From positions 1 to 64,000 of the forward strand of contig CADBXV010000001.1 in NCBI GenBank assembly GCA_902798645.1: a stretch of 64,000 nt of DNA. The letters run 5' to 3'. Each line of letters opens with the position of its first letter. Positions within the stretch are counted from its first letter, which is position 1. Below, in pieces: positions 35,872-45,527 of this stretch. The notes below the pieces were generated by a model. The model saw only the letters and a list, made by a program, of their open reading frames with translations. It was not told where the DNA came from and made no database searches. Position numbers and translations under genes: made by a program. Source of the stretch: an uncultured bacterium (GTDB lineage: Bacteria > Cyanobacteriota > Vampirovibrionia > Gastranaerophilales > Gastranaerophilaceae).

Positions 35872-36645
35872 ATGAATATAAATTTTCAAACGACATATTA
35901 CAATCCGCAATTTAAAGCAATACCGCTTGCAAAATACGGTTATCTTAACGATAAAGCAAAAGATGTTATTGTCTATCAGCTTGAGAAAAAAGATGCGGAC
36001 TATCTTAAATATATTTCTAAAAACATGGAAAAGTTCTATCAAAAACACGAAATAGAGGACGATTCGACAAAGCAAGTTGCAAAAGAAGCGATAGATGCCG
36101 GCATAGAGATATTATCCGAAACAAAATATAAGGAAATAAAAGCAAAAGTTTTACTTGCATTATCCAATGAAGAGCCGAGCGCAATTTTAATAGGTAACAC
36201 TTTGAAAATTGATAAAAACGGTAATTTTCATTATTCCAGCAGGAAAAATCATTCAAAAGATGAAACGGAATTGGATTGGCTTGCAACCTGGAATAAGAAA
36301 ATTTTGGGAGAGGGTAAAGTTATTGTGTGTGAATTTTTCCATTCTCTTTTAAAAGATGGTTTTAAACAATGTTATGTTCGTTCTGAAATACCGGAAAAAT
36401 CGTTTGCAATGAAATTTTATCAAAAAATGGGATTTGAGCCATTATCAAGCAAACAAAGAAGAATTCAAAGAAAAAACGATAATAATTATGTAATAGGGAA
36501 TTTTGATGCACCTAAAGATATGATTATACCGATGAAAGCAACTACAAGGAATATCGTTCGTACTCTCAAAAAGCGCAGTCAGGAACTTGTCAGACGTGAA
36601 TGCAAAAATAAATTCAGCGCTGATTTGCCTATGAAAACATTGTAA
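35872..36645 (+). CDS. GNAT-like protein with N-terminal Phe-basic motif
   Basis: The N-terminus 'MNINFQTTYYNPQFKAI' contains the NPQFKA motif (11-16) shared with other proteins of this window. The C-terminal half contains 'CYVRSEIPEKSFAMKFYQKMGFEPL', which resembles motif B of GNAT acyltransferases. The acetyl-CoA loop (R/QxxGxG/A) is not clear, so catalytic competence is uncertain. 257 aa with a basic C-terminal tail; no membrane segment. Convergent with ldh by 4 nt. Confidence 0.6.
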   Translation: MNINFQTTYYNPQFKAIPLAKYGYLNDKAKDVIVYQLEKKDADYLKYISKNMEKFYQKHEIEDDSTKQVAKEAIDAGIEILSETKYKEIKAKVLLALSNEEPSAILIGNTLKIDKNGNFHYSSRKNHSKDETELDWLATWNKKILGEGKVIVCEFFHSLLKDGFKQCYVRSEIPEKSFAMKFYQKMGFEPLSSKQRRIQRKNDNNYVIGNFDAPKDMIIPMKATTRNIVRTLKKRSQELVRRECKNKFSADLPMKTL

Positions 36646-36649
36646 ATAT

Positions 36650-37618
36650 TTATATTTCATTTTGATCAAGTATATTTTTTAATGTCATAGCAGAATTTTT
36701 TAAAGCAATTATTTCCTGTTCATCTAACTGAATCGGAACGTGCGTTTCAAATCCGTCTTTCCCGACAATAGCCGGCATAGACAAAGAAATACCTTCTATT
36801 CCGTATTCACCATTCATTACAGAAGATATCGGAAGTATAGATTTTTCATCACGTATTATTGCTTCACATATACGCTTAACCGCCATTGCAACACCGTAGT
36901 ACGTAGCTTTTTTCTTACTAATTATTTCATAAGCACTATTTTTAACATCTTCCGCAATTTTTTTCATTGTTTCTTGATGGTCACCGCAAAAACCTCGCAT
37001 TTCACAAAATTTATCCAACGGAACACCGGATATATTTACACTTGACCATGCCGGAATTTCAGAATCTCCATGCTCACCGATAATAAATGCATGTACGCTT
37101 CGGGAATCAACATTAAGATGCTTACCAAGCTCATATTTTAATCTTGCTGTATCAAGAACAGTGCCGGAGCCTAAAACTCGATTTTTCGGAAAGCCTGAAA
37201 GTTTTAATGCAACTGTGGTAAGAATATCAACAGGATTTGCTACTATTAGTAAAATACCATTAAATTTGCGTTTTTTTATTTCCGGAATTATGGATTTAAA
37301 AATAGAAATATTCTTTTTTACCAAATCCAATCTTGTTTCGCCCTCTTTTTGATTGGCACCTGCGGTAATAATCACGAGAGAAGCATTTTTTATATCGTCG
37401 TAATCTCCTGCATATATTTTCATAGGCTTTGCAAACGGAACACCATGGCTTATATCCATAGCTTCGCCCTCAGCTTTTGCTATATCCGAATCAATAAGAA
37501 CCATTTCTGAAAAAAGTCCGGATTGCATAAGACTAAATGCGCATGCCGAGCCGACAAAACCGCATCCTATAATAACAACTTTTCTGACATTTGTGCAGTT
37601 TAAACAATTATTTTCCAT
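36650..37618 (-). CDS. ldh: L-lactate dehydrogenase
   Basis: NAD-dependent reduction of pyruvate to L-lactate. Rossmann motif 'VVIIGCGFVGSACAFSLM', 'ANPVDILTTVALKLSG', the catalytic His in 'IGEHGDSEIPAWS' (H183) and 'YYGVAMAVKRI' are typical. 'AGANQKEGETR' is the substrate loop, with Gln at the lactate-specifying position rather than Arg of malate dehydrogenases. 322 aa, full length. AAGGA precedes the ATG. It indicates fermentative metabolism. Confidence 0.95.
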   Translation of the reverse strand: MENNCLNCTNVRKVVIIGCGFVGSACAFSLMQSGLFSEMVLIDSDIAKAEGEAMDISHGVPFAKPMKIYAGDYDDIKNASLVIITAGANQKEGETRLDLVKKNISIFKSIIPEIKKRKFNGILLIVANPVDILTTVALKLSGFPKNRVLGSGTVLDTARLKYELGKHLNVDSRSVHAFIIGEHGDSEIPAWSSVNISGVPLDKFCEMRGFCGDHQETMKKIAEDVKNSAYEIISKKKATYYGVAMAVKRICEAIIRDEKSILPISSVMNGEYGIEGISLSMPAIVGKDGFETHVPIQLDEQEIIALKNSAMTLKNILDQNEI

Positions 37619-37664
37619 AGTGAAAATCCTTACTAATAATTATATTTTTAAAGTTTTTATTATA

Positions 37665-39143
37665 CTATTGCTTAACAGGCGGAACTACATAAATTGATAC
37701 TGTATATTCTCTCGGCATTTTTAGAGCATTATGTACAAAAAATTTATATTCTGCAGGCTCTATAACATAATCCTCTGATAAATACGGACATGCTTGTCTT
37801 GTTTCTTTTATAACATTATCAGAATCTCTGTCTATAATTATAGCTCCGGATTTTTTCAAATCTTCTTCATCTATCCAAGGATTTTTGTATCCAAAAGTAT
37901 CCATAATATTAATAGGATGTGTATCTCCGTATATTGATATCGGAAAGCTCCATTCCGAATCTCCGCCTATATATTTTAGCGGTGTATCATACTTTGCCGC
38001 CCAAATACTTTTTAAATCACCAAAAACTTTTGCAACAGGATATCTGCTTCTGTAATTCTTTTCTACGGTTAAGATTGTTCCCAATGATAAAAAGACTATT
38101 AACATTACCAAATAAGAAGATTTAAGAATAAACTTAAATTCCTCTTTCTCTGTTTTTGCAGGGAAAAAGTAGAATAACATTATTCCAAGCATATACCAAA
38201 AAACATATCCCCAACGAGGTCTTATATCGCTTCCGTAGCATAAACCGATTAGAGTGTGAATCAAACACGGAGCAAATGTTATAATAAGCAAAAACCAAAA
38301 TTGTTTTTTGTTATATTCCTTTATAAAATCCAGCTTTCTTGCAAATTTTAATCTGTAAAGAAAATAAATTGTCAGTGTGCCGATTATACAAACAATTTGC
38401 ATTCCTACAAACATTAACGGTGATGTCAAATGATTGTATCCGTTAATTATATTTAATTCTCTGTCATAGTATAAAAAGGGGAAAAATTCATATTTGATTA
38501 ACCAAAAAAGGTGAGGAGAAAATATTAAAAATGCAATAAGTACAGAAGCATAAAAGAATTTGTTTCTATATGTTTTCGGATTAAATATTACCGCCCAAAT
38601 TGCCATTGCTACAACAAGCAAAATAGTTTGATACTTATTTAGAAGGCTGAGTCCGACTAATATACCCATTTTTAACCAATCAGAGCCTTTATTATCTTTC
38701 ATACAATTATAAAAATAAAATGTTATAGCAGGCAGGGTAAACATCAAAACAACGTCAGGGTTAAATCCGTAATAGCCTGTAATATAGCTGTATATCCAAC
38801 AGCCTTCAAGTACAATTACTGAAAGCATTGATTGATTTTCATCTAAGAAATATCTTGCAAGCCTATATGTATAAACAAAACCTGCAACAATAAATAATTG
38901 GCTTATAAAATAAATTGACCAATCCGCCTTAAAAGGAAGATAAGAAAAATATGTAATCCACGCAGCAAGCGGAGGATGTTTTGGAGAACCGAAATCTAAA
39001 AGAGATCCCCAATAAATTCCTTCTAACGAATCTGCCGGTAATACTGCCCTTATTAAGGCAACACCAAACCAAACAACAAAATGTACTAAAAGAAATGTCA
39101 AAAACCATTTCTTTTCTGTTTTTATATTTTTCCAAATCTCCAT
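37665..39143 (-). CDS. GT39/ArnT-like membrane glycosyltransferase
   Basis: About ten hydrophobic helices, with an acidic first extracytoplasmic loop 'PADSLEGIYWGSLLDFGSP' followed by HPP, the usual placement of the catalytic Asp in polyprenol-linked PMT/ArnT enzymes. The C-terminal ~150 residues are an extracytoplasmic domain. It probably moves a sugar from a lipid carrier to a surface molecule or protein. 492 aa. AAGAAG precedes the ATG. The acceptor cannot be told. Confidence 0.85.
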   Translation of the reverse strand: MEIWKNIKTEKKWFLTFLLVHFVVWFGVALIRAVLPADSLEGIYWGSLLDFGSPKHPPLAAWITYFSYLPFKADWSIYFISQLFIVAGFVYTYRLARYFLDENQSMLSVIVLEGCWIYSYITGYYGFNPDVVLMFTLPAITFYFYNCMKDNKGSDWLKMGILVGLSLLNKYQTILLVVAMAIWAVIFNPKTYRNKFFYASVLIAFLIFSPHLFWLIKYEFFPFLYYDRELNIINGYNHLTSPLMFVGMQIVCIIGTLTIYFLYRLKFARKLDFIKEYNKKQFWFLLIITFAPCLIHTLIGLCYGSDIRPRWGYVFWYMLGIMLFYFFPAKTEKEEFKFILKSSYLVMLIVFLSLGTILTVEKNYRSRYPVAKVFGDLKSIWAAKYDTPLKYIGGDSEWSFPISIYGDTHPINIMDTFGYKNPWIDEEDLKKSGAIIIDRDSDNVIKETRQACPYLSEDYVIEPAEYKFFVHNALKMPREYTVSIYVVPPVKQ

Positions 39144-39163
39144 TTTACTTCTTCTTAACCTAT

Positions 39164-41920
39164 TTATATTAATCTTATATCTAATTTGCTTCCCGACTGA
39201 GTTTTTGTAACAACAATTTTTTTATCTATTTTTTCTCTTAATTCTGTTACATGTGATATTATACCAATTAAATTTTTATTGTCAGTTAATTCATTAAGAA
39301 CTTTCATAGTTTGTTCCAATGATTCTGAATCAAGTGAACCGAAACCTTCATCAATAAACATTGTTTCTATTTGTATTCCGCCGGCTTGTTGTTGAATTAT
39401 ATCTGATAAACCGAGAGAAAGCGCCAGTGCAGCTTTAAACTTTTCTCCGCCGGATAAACTGTTAACCGTTCGAACTTTTGTCGTATATGCATCAAATACA
39501 TCCAAATCCAAACCTGTTTGACCTCCACCTGATTTTTCAAGATTTCTGCGAAGTTCATACTGGTAATACGTAATCTCTTTAAACCTTTGATTTGCTGCAT
39601 TAATAATTTCTTCAAAGTACGTTGCTAAAATATAATTTTCAAAAGATATTTTTTGTTTTCCGCCGGTTAATGTTCCGCTTGCCGTTCTGTATAAATTATC
39701 CAGCAGTTCTACTCTTTTTGATTTTTCGTCCAGTTCTTTTTGTGATTTTTTAATATTTGATAGCGTTAAACTATTTGTTTTATATCTGGTAACAACTTCT
39801 GTATTTGTTTTTTGAATATTATCGAATGAATATTGTAAGTCTTCTCTCTGTTTTACTAATTTGTTTATATCAACAGATTTCTTTTTGGGTATTTTCTTCT
39901 CTAATTCTTCTATACTTCCTTTTGTCTGGGACAATCTTTGCACGCTTTCATTCTTGACTTTCTCAGCATATTCCAAAGCTTTTTTCAATTGTAACAGAGC
40001 TGTTTCTTTTTCCTGCAAAATATTTTCTGCCTCGCTTGCTGTTTTATATTCAAGTTTACTCTCTTTTTCGGCTAACAAAACACTGCAGGCAGTAATTGAT
40101 TTATTCAAATCAAATAATATTGCTTTTTCTTTTTCTATCGTTTCTTCCACTGAAGATTTGTTTATTTCATAATTTTTAATATTATTTTCAAGAATATTTT
40201 TTTCTTTTTTTGCATTTATCAGTTCTTTTTCTTCACTTTGCAGTTTGCTTTGTTCTGCCTGATTTGCATCAAGTTCTTGTTCAATTTTTTCTTCCAAACC
40301 TTCTATAACATTTAGTTTAAATTCTGTTTTTGAGATTTTAAGAAGATTTCCTTCAAGATTTTTAACTATTGTTTCAGCTTTTGCTTTTATTTGAACTGCT
40401 TGCGTACATTCATTTTGAGCGTTATCTGCAATCTGTTTTGCTTTCTCACACTCACTTTGTGTTACTGCATTTTTAGAAAGCTCCGCCGGATGCGGATGTT
40501 TTGTTGCTCCGCATACAGGACAAGGCATGTCCTTTTTTAAATCTTTTGCCAAATATCCTGCCTGATTTATGATAAATTTATTATAGAGTTCATCCGCCTC
40601 TGCCCTTTTTTGATTGTATTCAACCTGTTTTAATAATACATTCGCAATTTGTTCTTCCAAAACTTGTTTTTCTTTTTTGTAATCTTTTATATCACTTAAA
40701 TAAATTCCTAATCTTTCTTTTTTTTCTTTACTTTTTTCAAGTTTTGCCGTTAATCTTTCCAGCTTTATATCTGTATCTTTTAATTTTTCAAGTCTTTTTT
40801 TATTTTGAGTATTTTCTGTTTCAAGTTTTTTTAAACCTTCCGTTAAATTCTTTAAACTCTTTTCTGTATCTTCTTTTTTTACTATATTTGCATTTAATTC
40901 CGCTTTTTTTAAATCCAGTTCTTTGTATTCTTTTAAATCGGATTTAAGCTTTTCGATATTAACTATAAGTTTTTCTCTTTCTTTATCCTTTCCCTTTTCC
41001 TGTTTGTATAATTTCTCACTTTCTTTGACAGTTTCTTTTAATTCCGGCAGATTTTTCTTTAAACTCTCCAAATTTTTTTTGTCAGTATCAATAATTTGAG
41101 CTTCTTTAATTTTTTGATTTAAATTCCCAAGCTCCTCCTGCAACTTAGAAGATTTTTTCTCATATTGCGCTAACTCTTTCTTATCTTCCGATATAACTTG
41201 TTCAAGTTTTAATAAAACTTCACCTAAATCATAAATATTCTTTTCCTGCCAAAATACGTTCAAATCTTCTTCCGGCAGAATAATGCTTTCTATTTCTTTA
41301 TTTAAGATTAATTCTACGTCTTTTTTTTCTCCAAATGCTTTATCAGATAATTCTTTTAGCTTTGTTTGAAATCCGTCATACAAATATGTCTTAAATATTT
41401 TTCTGAAAATTTCTTTTCTTTCTTTTGTCGGCGCCAGTAAAAATTTTTCAAATTCTCCCTGTGCAATCATAACAATTTGTCCAAATTGATTTTTGTCTAT
41501 ACCTAAAATATTTTTTACTTCTTCATTGACTTCAGCCAATACGGAAATAACTTGCTTATTCGGCTTTATTAACACCGCTTTCTCAGAAACCGGAGTATAT
41601 TTTCCGTTACGATTTAATTTTTTGTATCCGCATTCTCGTTTTATATAATATTTTTCACCATGACTTAAAAATTCCAATTCTACAAAAGTTAAATTGTCAT
41701 CTTTTGCAAAATCACTTCTTAATGACTGTGAGTTATTCCTTGCGCTTCCGCTCGCTTCACCGTACAGTGCAAAACTCAGAGCATCGAAAATAGTAGTTTT
41801 TCCCGCTCCGGTATCACCTGTTATCAAATATAAACCGCTGTCACCAAACTGAGTAAAATCTATTTCTGTCCTTTCCACATACGGACCAAAAGCATTTATA
41901 ACTAATTTTAGAGGTTTCAT
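39164..41920 (-). CDS. sbcC: Exonuclease subunit SbcC (Rad50-like SMC ATPase)
   Basis: Walker A GDTGAGKT (35-42), two long antiparallel coiled coils, a zinc hook C467-P-V-C470, and the C-terminal ABC signature 'LSGGEKFKAALALSLGLSD' with Walker B 'MFIDEGFGSLD'. With SbcD it cleaves hairpins and DNA ends during replication and repair. 918 aa is normal. The start overlaps the sbcD stop by 1 nt. The abundance of REP hairpins in this genome makes this nuclease a plausible counterpart. Confidence 0.96.
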   Translation of the reverse strand: MKPLKLVINAFGPYVERTEIDFTQFGDSGLYLITGDTGAGKTTIFDALSFALYGEASGSARNNSQSLRSDFAKDDNLTFVELEFLSHGEKYYIKRECGYKKLNRNGKYTPVSEKAVLIKPNKQVISVLAEVNEEVKNILGIDKNQFGQIVMIAQGEFEKFLLAPTKERKEIFRKIFKTYLYDGFQTKLKELSDKAFGEKKDVELILNKEIESIILPEEDLNVFWQEKNIYDLGEVLLKLEQVISEDKKELAQYEKKSSKLQEELGNLNQKIKEAQIIDTDKKNLESLKKNLPELKETVKESEKLYKQEKGKDKEREKLIVNIEKLKSDLKEYKELDLKKAELNANIVKKEDTEKSLKNLTEGLKKLETENTQNKKRLEKLKDTDIKLERLTAKLEKSKEKKERLGIYLSDIKDYKKEKQVLEEQIANVLLKQVEYNQKRAEADELYNKFIINQAGYLAKDLKKDMPCPVCGATKHPHPAELSKNAVTQSECEKAKQIADNAQNECTQAVQIKAKAETIVKNLEGNLLKISKTEFKLNVIEGLEEKIEQELDANQAEQSKLQSEEKELINAKKEKNILENNIKNYEINKSSVEETIEKEKAILFDLNKSITACSVLLAEKESKLEYKTASEAENILQEKETALLQLKKALEYAEKVKNESVQRLSQTKGSIEELEKKIPKKKSVDINKLVKQREDLQYSFDNIQKTNTEVVTRYKTNSLTLSNIKKSQKELDEKSKRVELLDNLYRTASGTLTGGKQKISFENYILATYFEEIINAANQRFKEITYYQYELRRNLEKSGGGQTGLDLDVFDAYTTKVRTVNSLSGGEKFKAALALSLGLSDIIQQQAGGIQIETMFIDEGFGSLDSESLEQTMKVLNELTDNKNLIGIISHVTELREKIDKKIVVTKTQSGSKLDIRLI

Positions 41921-43038
41921 TATAGGGCGCCCTCCAAATCTTCAAATACTTTTTCTACAATTTTTTTCTGTTCTGAATTTAGTTTTTTATTATTTTGCAA
42001 CTCATAAAAAATTCCGAACAATTCCTGCGGTGTTTGTTTTTCTATCAATTCCGCTTTTTTTATATGCTTATTTTCCCTTGTATACAAATTGTCATAAACT
42101 ATCTCCATAATATTGGTAAAATTTGTTTCAAGTTTTTGTTTTACATCTACAATATAATTTTCATCTTGCAATACAATTCTTGCATAGTCATCTGTTTTTG
42201 GAAGTTTTACAAGATCTTCAAATTTTCCTGCAAACTCTTTCATATCCCTAATTGGTTTAAAAGAAACATAATCAAGGCTGATTTTTTTCTTTAAACAATC
42301 TATAATTACCATCGATTTTTTGTCATTTTTTTCCGAAAAAGAGTACTTTAAAGGAGAACCTGCATATCTTACTGTTTCCCTGCCCATTGATTGAGGTTTA
42401 TGAATGTGACCTAACGCAACATAATCAAATTTATCAAAATTAGAAAAATCTATATTATCCAATGTTCCGAGAGAAACTGTTTCAGAATCACTTGTTTGGG
42501 GTGATACGCCTGACTTGGTAATAAATTGATGTGCAACTAAAATATTCGTTTTTTTAGGATTTATTTTTAAATTTCCTATGACTGTACGCATCATATCTTC
42601 ATAACTTCCGACCTCAAAATCGGAATGGTATTCTCTTACATCAACCGGACGTATGAACGGCAAAAGCCAGATATTTGTTTCTTTATCTGCTTCTATCGGC
42701 GTAATTAATCCTGAATATTTTTTTGCAAAATATATTTTTTCTTTTGCCATAATATTTGAACCAAAAGCAACTCTTGATACACTATCATGATTTCCGCTTA
42801 CGACATAACACGATATTCCGAGAGAATGAATTTCGGAAATAAATTCATCAAAGCAATTTACGGCTTCGCCGGAAGGCATTGATGTGTCATAAATATCCCC
42901 TGCAATTATTATACCGTCAACATCTTTTGCTTTTGCTGTATTAATAATTTGTTTCAGTACATGTATTTGATCTTCATATAATGAAAAACCCTTAACTTTT
43001 TTACCTATATGTAAATCACTTACATGTAAAAATCTCAT
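41920..43038 (-). CDS. sbcD: Exonuclease subunit SbcD (Mre11-like)
   Basis: A manganese-dependent nuclease with the phosphoesterase motifs 'HVSDLHIGKK', 'IIAGDIYDTSMPSG', 'VVSGNHDS' and 'YVALGHIHKPQ'. 372 aa. The start at 43038 is set by GAGG upstream and by the family N-terminus 'MRFLHVSDLH'. It is coupled to sbcC by TAATG, forming the usual two-gene operon. Confidence 0.95.
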   Translation of the reverse strand: MRFLHVSDLHIGKKVKGFSLYEDQIHVLKQIINTAKAKDVDGIIIAGDIYDTSMPSGEAVNCFDEFISEIHSLGISCYVVSGNHDSVSRVAFGSNIMAKEKIYFAKKYSGLITPIEADKETNIWLLPFIRPVDVREYHSDFEVGSYEDMMRTVIGNLKINPKKTNILVAHQFITKSGVSPQTSDSETVSLGTLDNIDFSNFDKFDYVALGHIHKPQSMGRETVRYAGSPLKYSFSEKNDKKSMVIIDCLKKKISLDYVSFKPIRDMKEFAGKFEDLVKLPKTDDYARIVLQDENYIVDVKQKLETNFTNIMEIVYDNLYTRENKHIKKAELIEKQTPQELFGIFYELQNNKKLNSEQKKIVEKVFEDLEGAL

Positions 43039-43180
43039 TCTTAACCTCAAATCTTATATTATATTTTATGTTTAAAATAAGCTTGTGTCAAAGTAATTAA
43101 ACAGTATTTGCTTGCACATGAAAAAATTTCGTGCTATGTTATGTCTGATGTATTTAGTTTTTTAAGAAAGTAGGGTAATT

Positions 43181-43621
43181 ATGGCAGAGTATTTAATTTT
43201 AGCGGAAAATATAACATTTAAAAACAATAAACTTAGTTGTATAAATATTTATGATAAGCTTTCTACAATTGCTATGCCGGCAGAGTTCAGATTTGATATG
43301 GCAGTAATGTGCGGTCCTAATTGGTCTGAAGGCGAACACAAGTTGACAGTAAAAGCAAGAGCCAATAACGGCAAAGAAATAGAACTCGGTAATTTAACGG
43401 TTAATATTCCAAATTCAAATTTTGTATATAATGCATTTGCATCAGATTTGAAAATGGTTATGGATTATAGCGTTGAAGAATTAACACTGGTAGTTTTTGA
43501 TAATGACAAAGAAATTATCTCAAGAACATACCCTGTAGTGTCAATGCTTATTCCTCAAAAAACAACAGAAACAGAAAATAAAGAAGAAGATAAAGACCAA
43601 AAAAATAAAAAGAAAAAATAA
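43181..43621 (+). CDS. Small beta-rich cytosolic protein (DUF6941-like)
   Basis: 146 aa with no signal. The pattern 'KLSCINIYDKLSTIAMP' followed by 'FRFDMAVMCGPNWSEGEHKL' resembles the DUF6941 family, which has a C2/beta-sandwich-like layout and unknown role. The last ~25 residues are a Lys/Glu tail. AGTAGGG precedes the ATG. The assignment is by resemblance only. Confidence 0.6.
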   Translation: MAEYLILAENITFKNNKLSCINIYDKLSTIAMPAEFRFDMAVMCGPNWSEGEHKLTVKARANNGKEIELGNLTVNIPNSNFVYNAFASDLKMVMDYSVEELTLVVFDNDKEIISRTYPVVSMLIPQKTTETENKEEDKDQKNKKKK

Positions 43622-43689
43622 AAACAATTTAAATTAAGCAATTAATATACAAATTGCCGTAAAAAAGTTTTAATAAGAATTTGTATCTG

Positions 43690-44103
43690 TTATTTGTTGA
43701 CCGATAGCGGAGTTCCTTTTTCTCCGATATAAAAAACAATTAGCTCAACCGGCTCACTTCCGGTATTTTTGCCATAATGATATTTACCTATTAATTCAGG
43801 TAAAACTTCTCCTTCGTGAATTGTTATTGCTTTATTATCATCAGTAATAACAGTTAGGATACCTTTTTTTACATAAGCAATATTAACTAAATCGTGTTTA
43901 TGCATAGGTAATTCTTCATTGACGTTTATAATTATCTTTAATACAGTAATTTCCGGTTTTTTTATTTTTAATTTTTTATATTCCGCATTATCCCAAGTGT
44001 GAGTTGTTTTTAATAATGCTTCTTTTTCTGCTGAATATGATGAAATTGTTGTACATAAAATCATTATAAAAAGCATAATTACTAATTTTGTCACTTTTCT
44101 CAT
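43690..44103 (-). CDS. Secreted cupin domain protein
   Basis: A signal peptide (about 24 residues) is followed by a small cupin barrel: 'ELPMHKHDLVNIAYVKKG' carries the first motif with HKH metal ligands, and 'EVLPELIGKYHYGKNTGSEP' the second with its His. 137 aa. Probably periplasmic, possibly binding a metal and a small ligand; no enzyme assignment is possible. Confidence 0.78.
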   Translation of the reverse strand: MRKVTKLVIMLFIMILCTTISSYSAEKEALLKTTHTWDNAEYKKLKIKKPEITVLKIIINVNEELPMHKHDLVNIAYVKKGILTVITDDNKAITIHEGEVLPELIGKYHYGKNTGSEPVELIVFYIGEKGTPLSVNK

Positions 44104-44227
44104 ACCATTAAATCCTTATAACTCAAATATAATAATTAAATACCCGTATACTGTTAATATTATACTAAAAAAATTTTTATGTTAGTATTTAAAAATCGAA
44201 ATGCATGAAATGTAAGGAGTTCATAAT

Positions 44228-45406
44228 ATGGCAACATTAAAAACCTCAATATTGGGCATAGAATTTGAAAATCCGTTTTTGCTGGCATCAGCTCCGCCAA
44301 CAGCAGCAATAGATAGTATTGATAAAGCTTTTGAGATGGGTTGGGGAGGTGCTGTCTTAAAAACCATAACCCCTGATGATTTGGAGATGATTGAAGCAAG
44401 TCCCAGATATGCAACAATAAAAGAAAAAGGGAAAGTAATATGCCTTCAAAATATAGAATTATTGAGTCATAAAACAATTCAATATTGGGTTGACGGTATA
44501 AAATATCTTAAGAAAAAACACCCCTCTAAAGTTATAATCGCAAGTATTATGGCACCTGTACAACGTGAAGAATGGCAGAAACTTATAAAAACTTTGAATG
44601 AAACACCCATAGATGCTTTTGAACTCAATTTTTCTTGTCCGCACGGAATGCCGGAAAGAAATATCGGTATGGCAATAGGAACAAGTGCAGAAGTTTCAAT
44701 ACTTATTACCTCTTGGGTAAAAGCTGTTGCAAAAAAGCCCGTTTTTGTAAAATTAACGCCAAATGTGACTAATATTAACTGGATTGCAAATGCAGTCGAA
44801 AGAGCCGGTGCTGACGGATTTTCCGCAATTAATACAGTACAAAGTTTTATGGGAATAAATCTTGACACATTACAACCTATTCTGAATATTGACGGTTATT
44901 CAACCTTTGGAGGATTGTCAGGTGAAGCCGTTAAACCTATAGGATTTAGATGTGTTGCTCAATTAAGACAAAATTCTGATTTGCCTATTTTGGGTATGGG
45001 CGGAATATCCGGCTGGGAAGATGCAGCACAATATATAGCATTGGGTTCTGATGCCGTTCAAGTTTGTACAGAAGTTATGATAAACGGTTATGGAATCATT
45101 AACGGACTGAAGTCAGGGTTGCTTAATTATTTGGAAACAAAAGGTTTCAATAATATATCAGAATTAAAAAATATTGCAATTTCTAAGATTACATCACATG
45201 AAAAATTAAATAAAAAATCACATCTTTATCCTGCTATAGATAAAGAGAAGTGCGTATCTTGCGGAAAGTGTGCAAAAATATGTTCAGAATCAGAATATAA
45301 TGCACTGAATCTTGATAAAGACTGCTTGAAATTGAATAAAGAATCTTGCGCAGGATGCTCACTATGCAGTCATGTTTGCCCGAAAGAAGCAATAAAAATG
45401 TGTTAA
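44228..45406 (+). CDS. preA: Dihydropyrimidine dehydrogenase PreA-like subunit (FMN + 2[4Fe-4S])
   Basis: A TIM-barrel FMN domain (1-310) of the dihydroorotate-dehydrogenase superfamily with the catalytic cysteine in 'NFSCPHGMPERNIGMAIG'. Two ferredoxin clusters follow at the C-terminus: 'CVSCGKCAKIC' and 'CAGCSLCSHVCP'. In other bacteria PreA works with PreT to reduce uracil/thymine; no PreT or hydantoinase gene is adjacent, so the substrate and electron partner are inferred. AAGGAG precedes the ATG. 392 aa. Confidence 0.9.
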   Translation: MATLKTSILGIEFENPFLLASAPPTAAIDSIDKAFEMGWGGAVLKTITPDDLEMIEASPRYATIKEKGKVICLQNIELLSHKTIQYWVDGIKYLKKKHPSKVIIASIMAPVQREEWQKLIKTLNETPIDAFELNFSCPHGMPERNIGMAIGTSAEVSILITSWVKAVAKKPVFVKLTPNVTNINWIANAVERAGADGFSAINTVQSFMGINLDTLQPILNIDGYSTFGGLSGEAVKPIGFRCVAQLRQNSDLPILGMGGISGWEDAAQYIALGSDAVQVCTEVMINGYGIINGLKSGLLNYLETKGFNNISELKNIAISKITSHEKLNKKSHLYPAIDKEKCVSCGKCAKICSESEYNALNLDKDCLKLNKESCAGCSLCSHVCPKEAIKMC

Positions 45407-45527
45407 TTAAAAGACCGTTTGCGAAAGAACTTGAAATTAAAATTCTGATTTTTCGTTAGATAATAAGTTGAACAATAAGCATGTTTAATGTATGATTTGT
45501 TTGGTCTAAAAGTTAATAGGAGGAAAT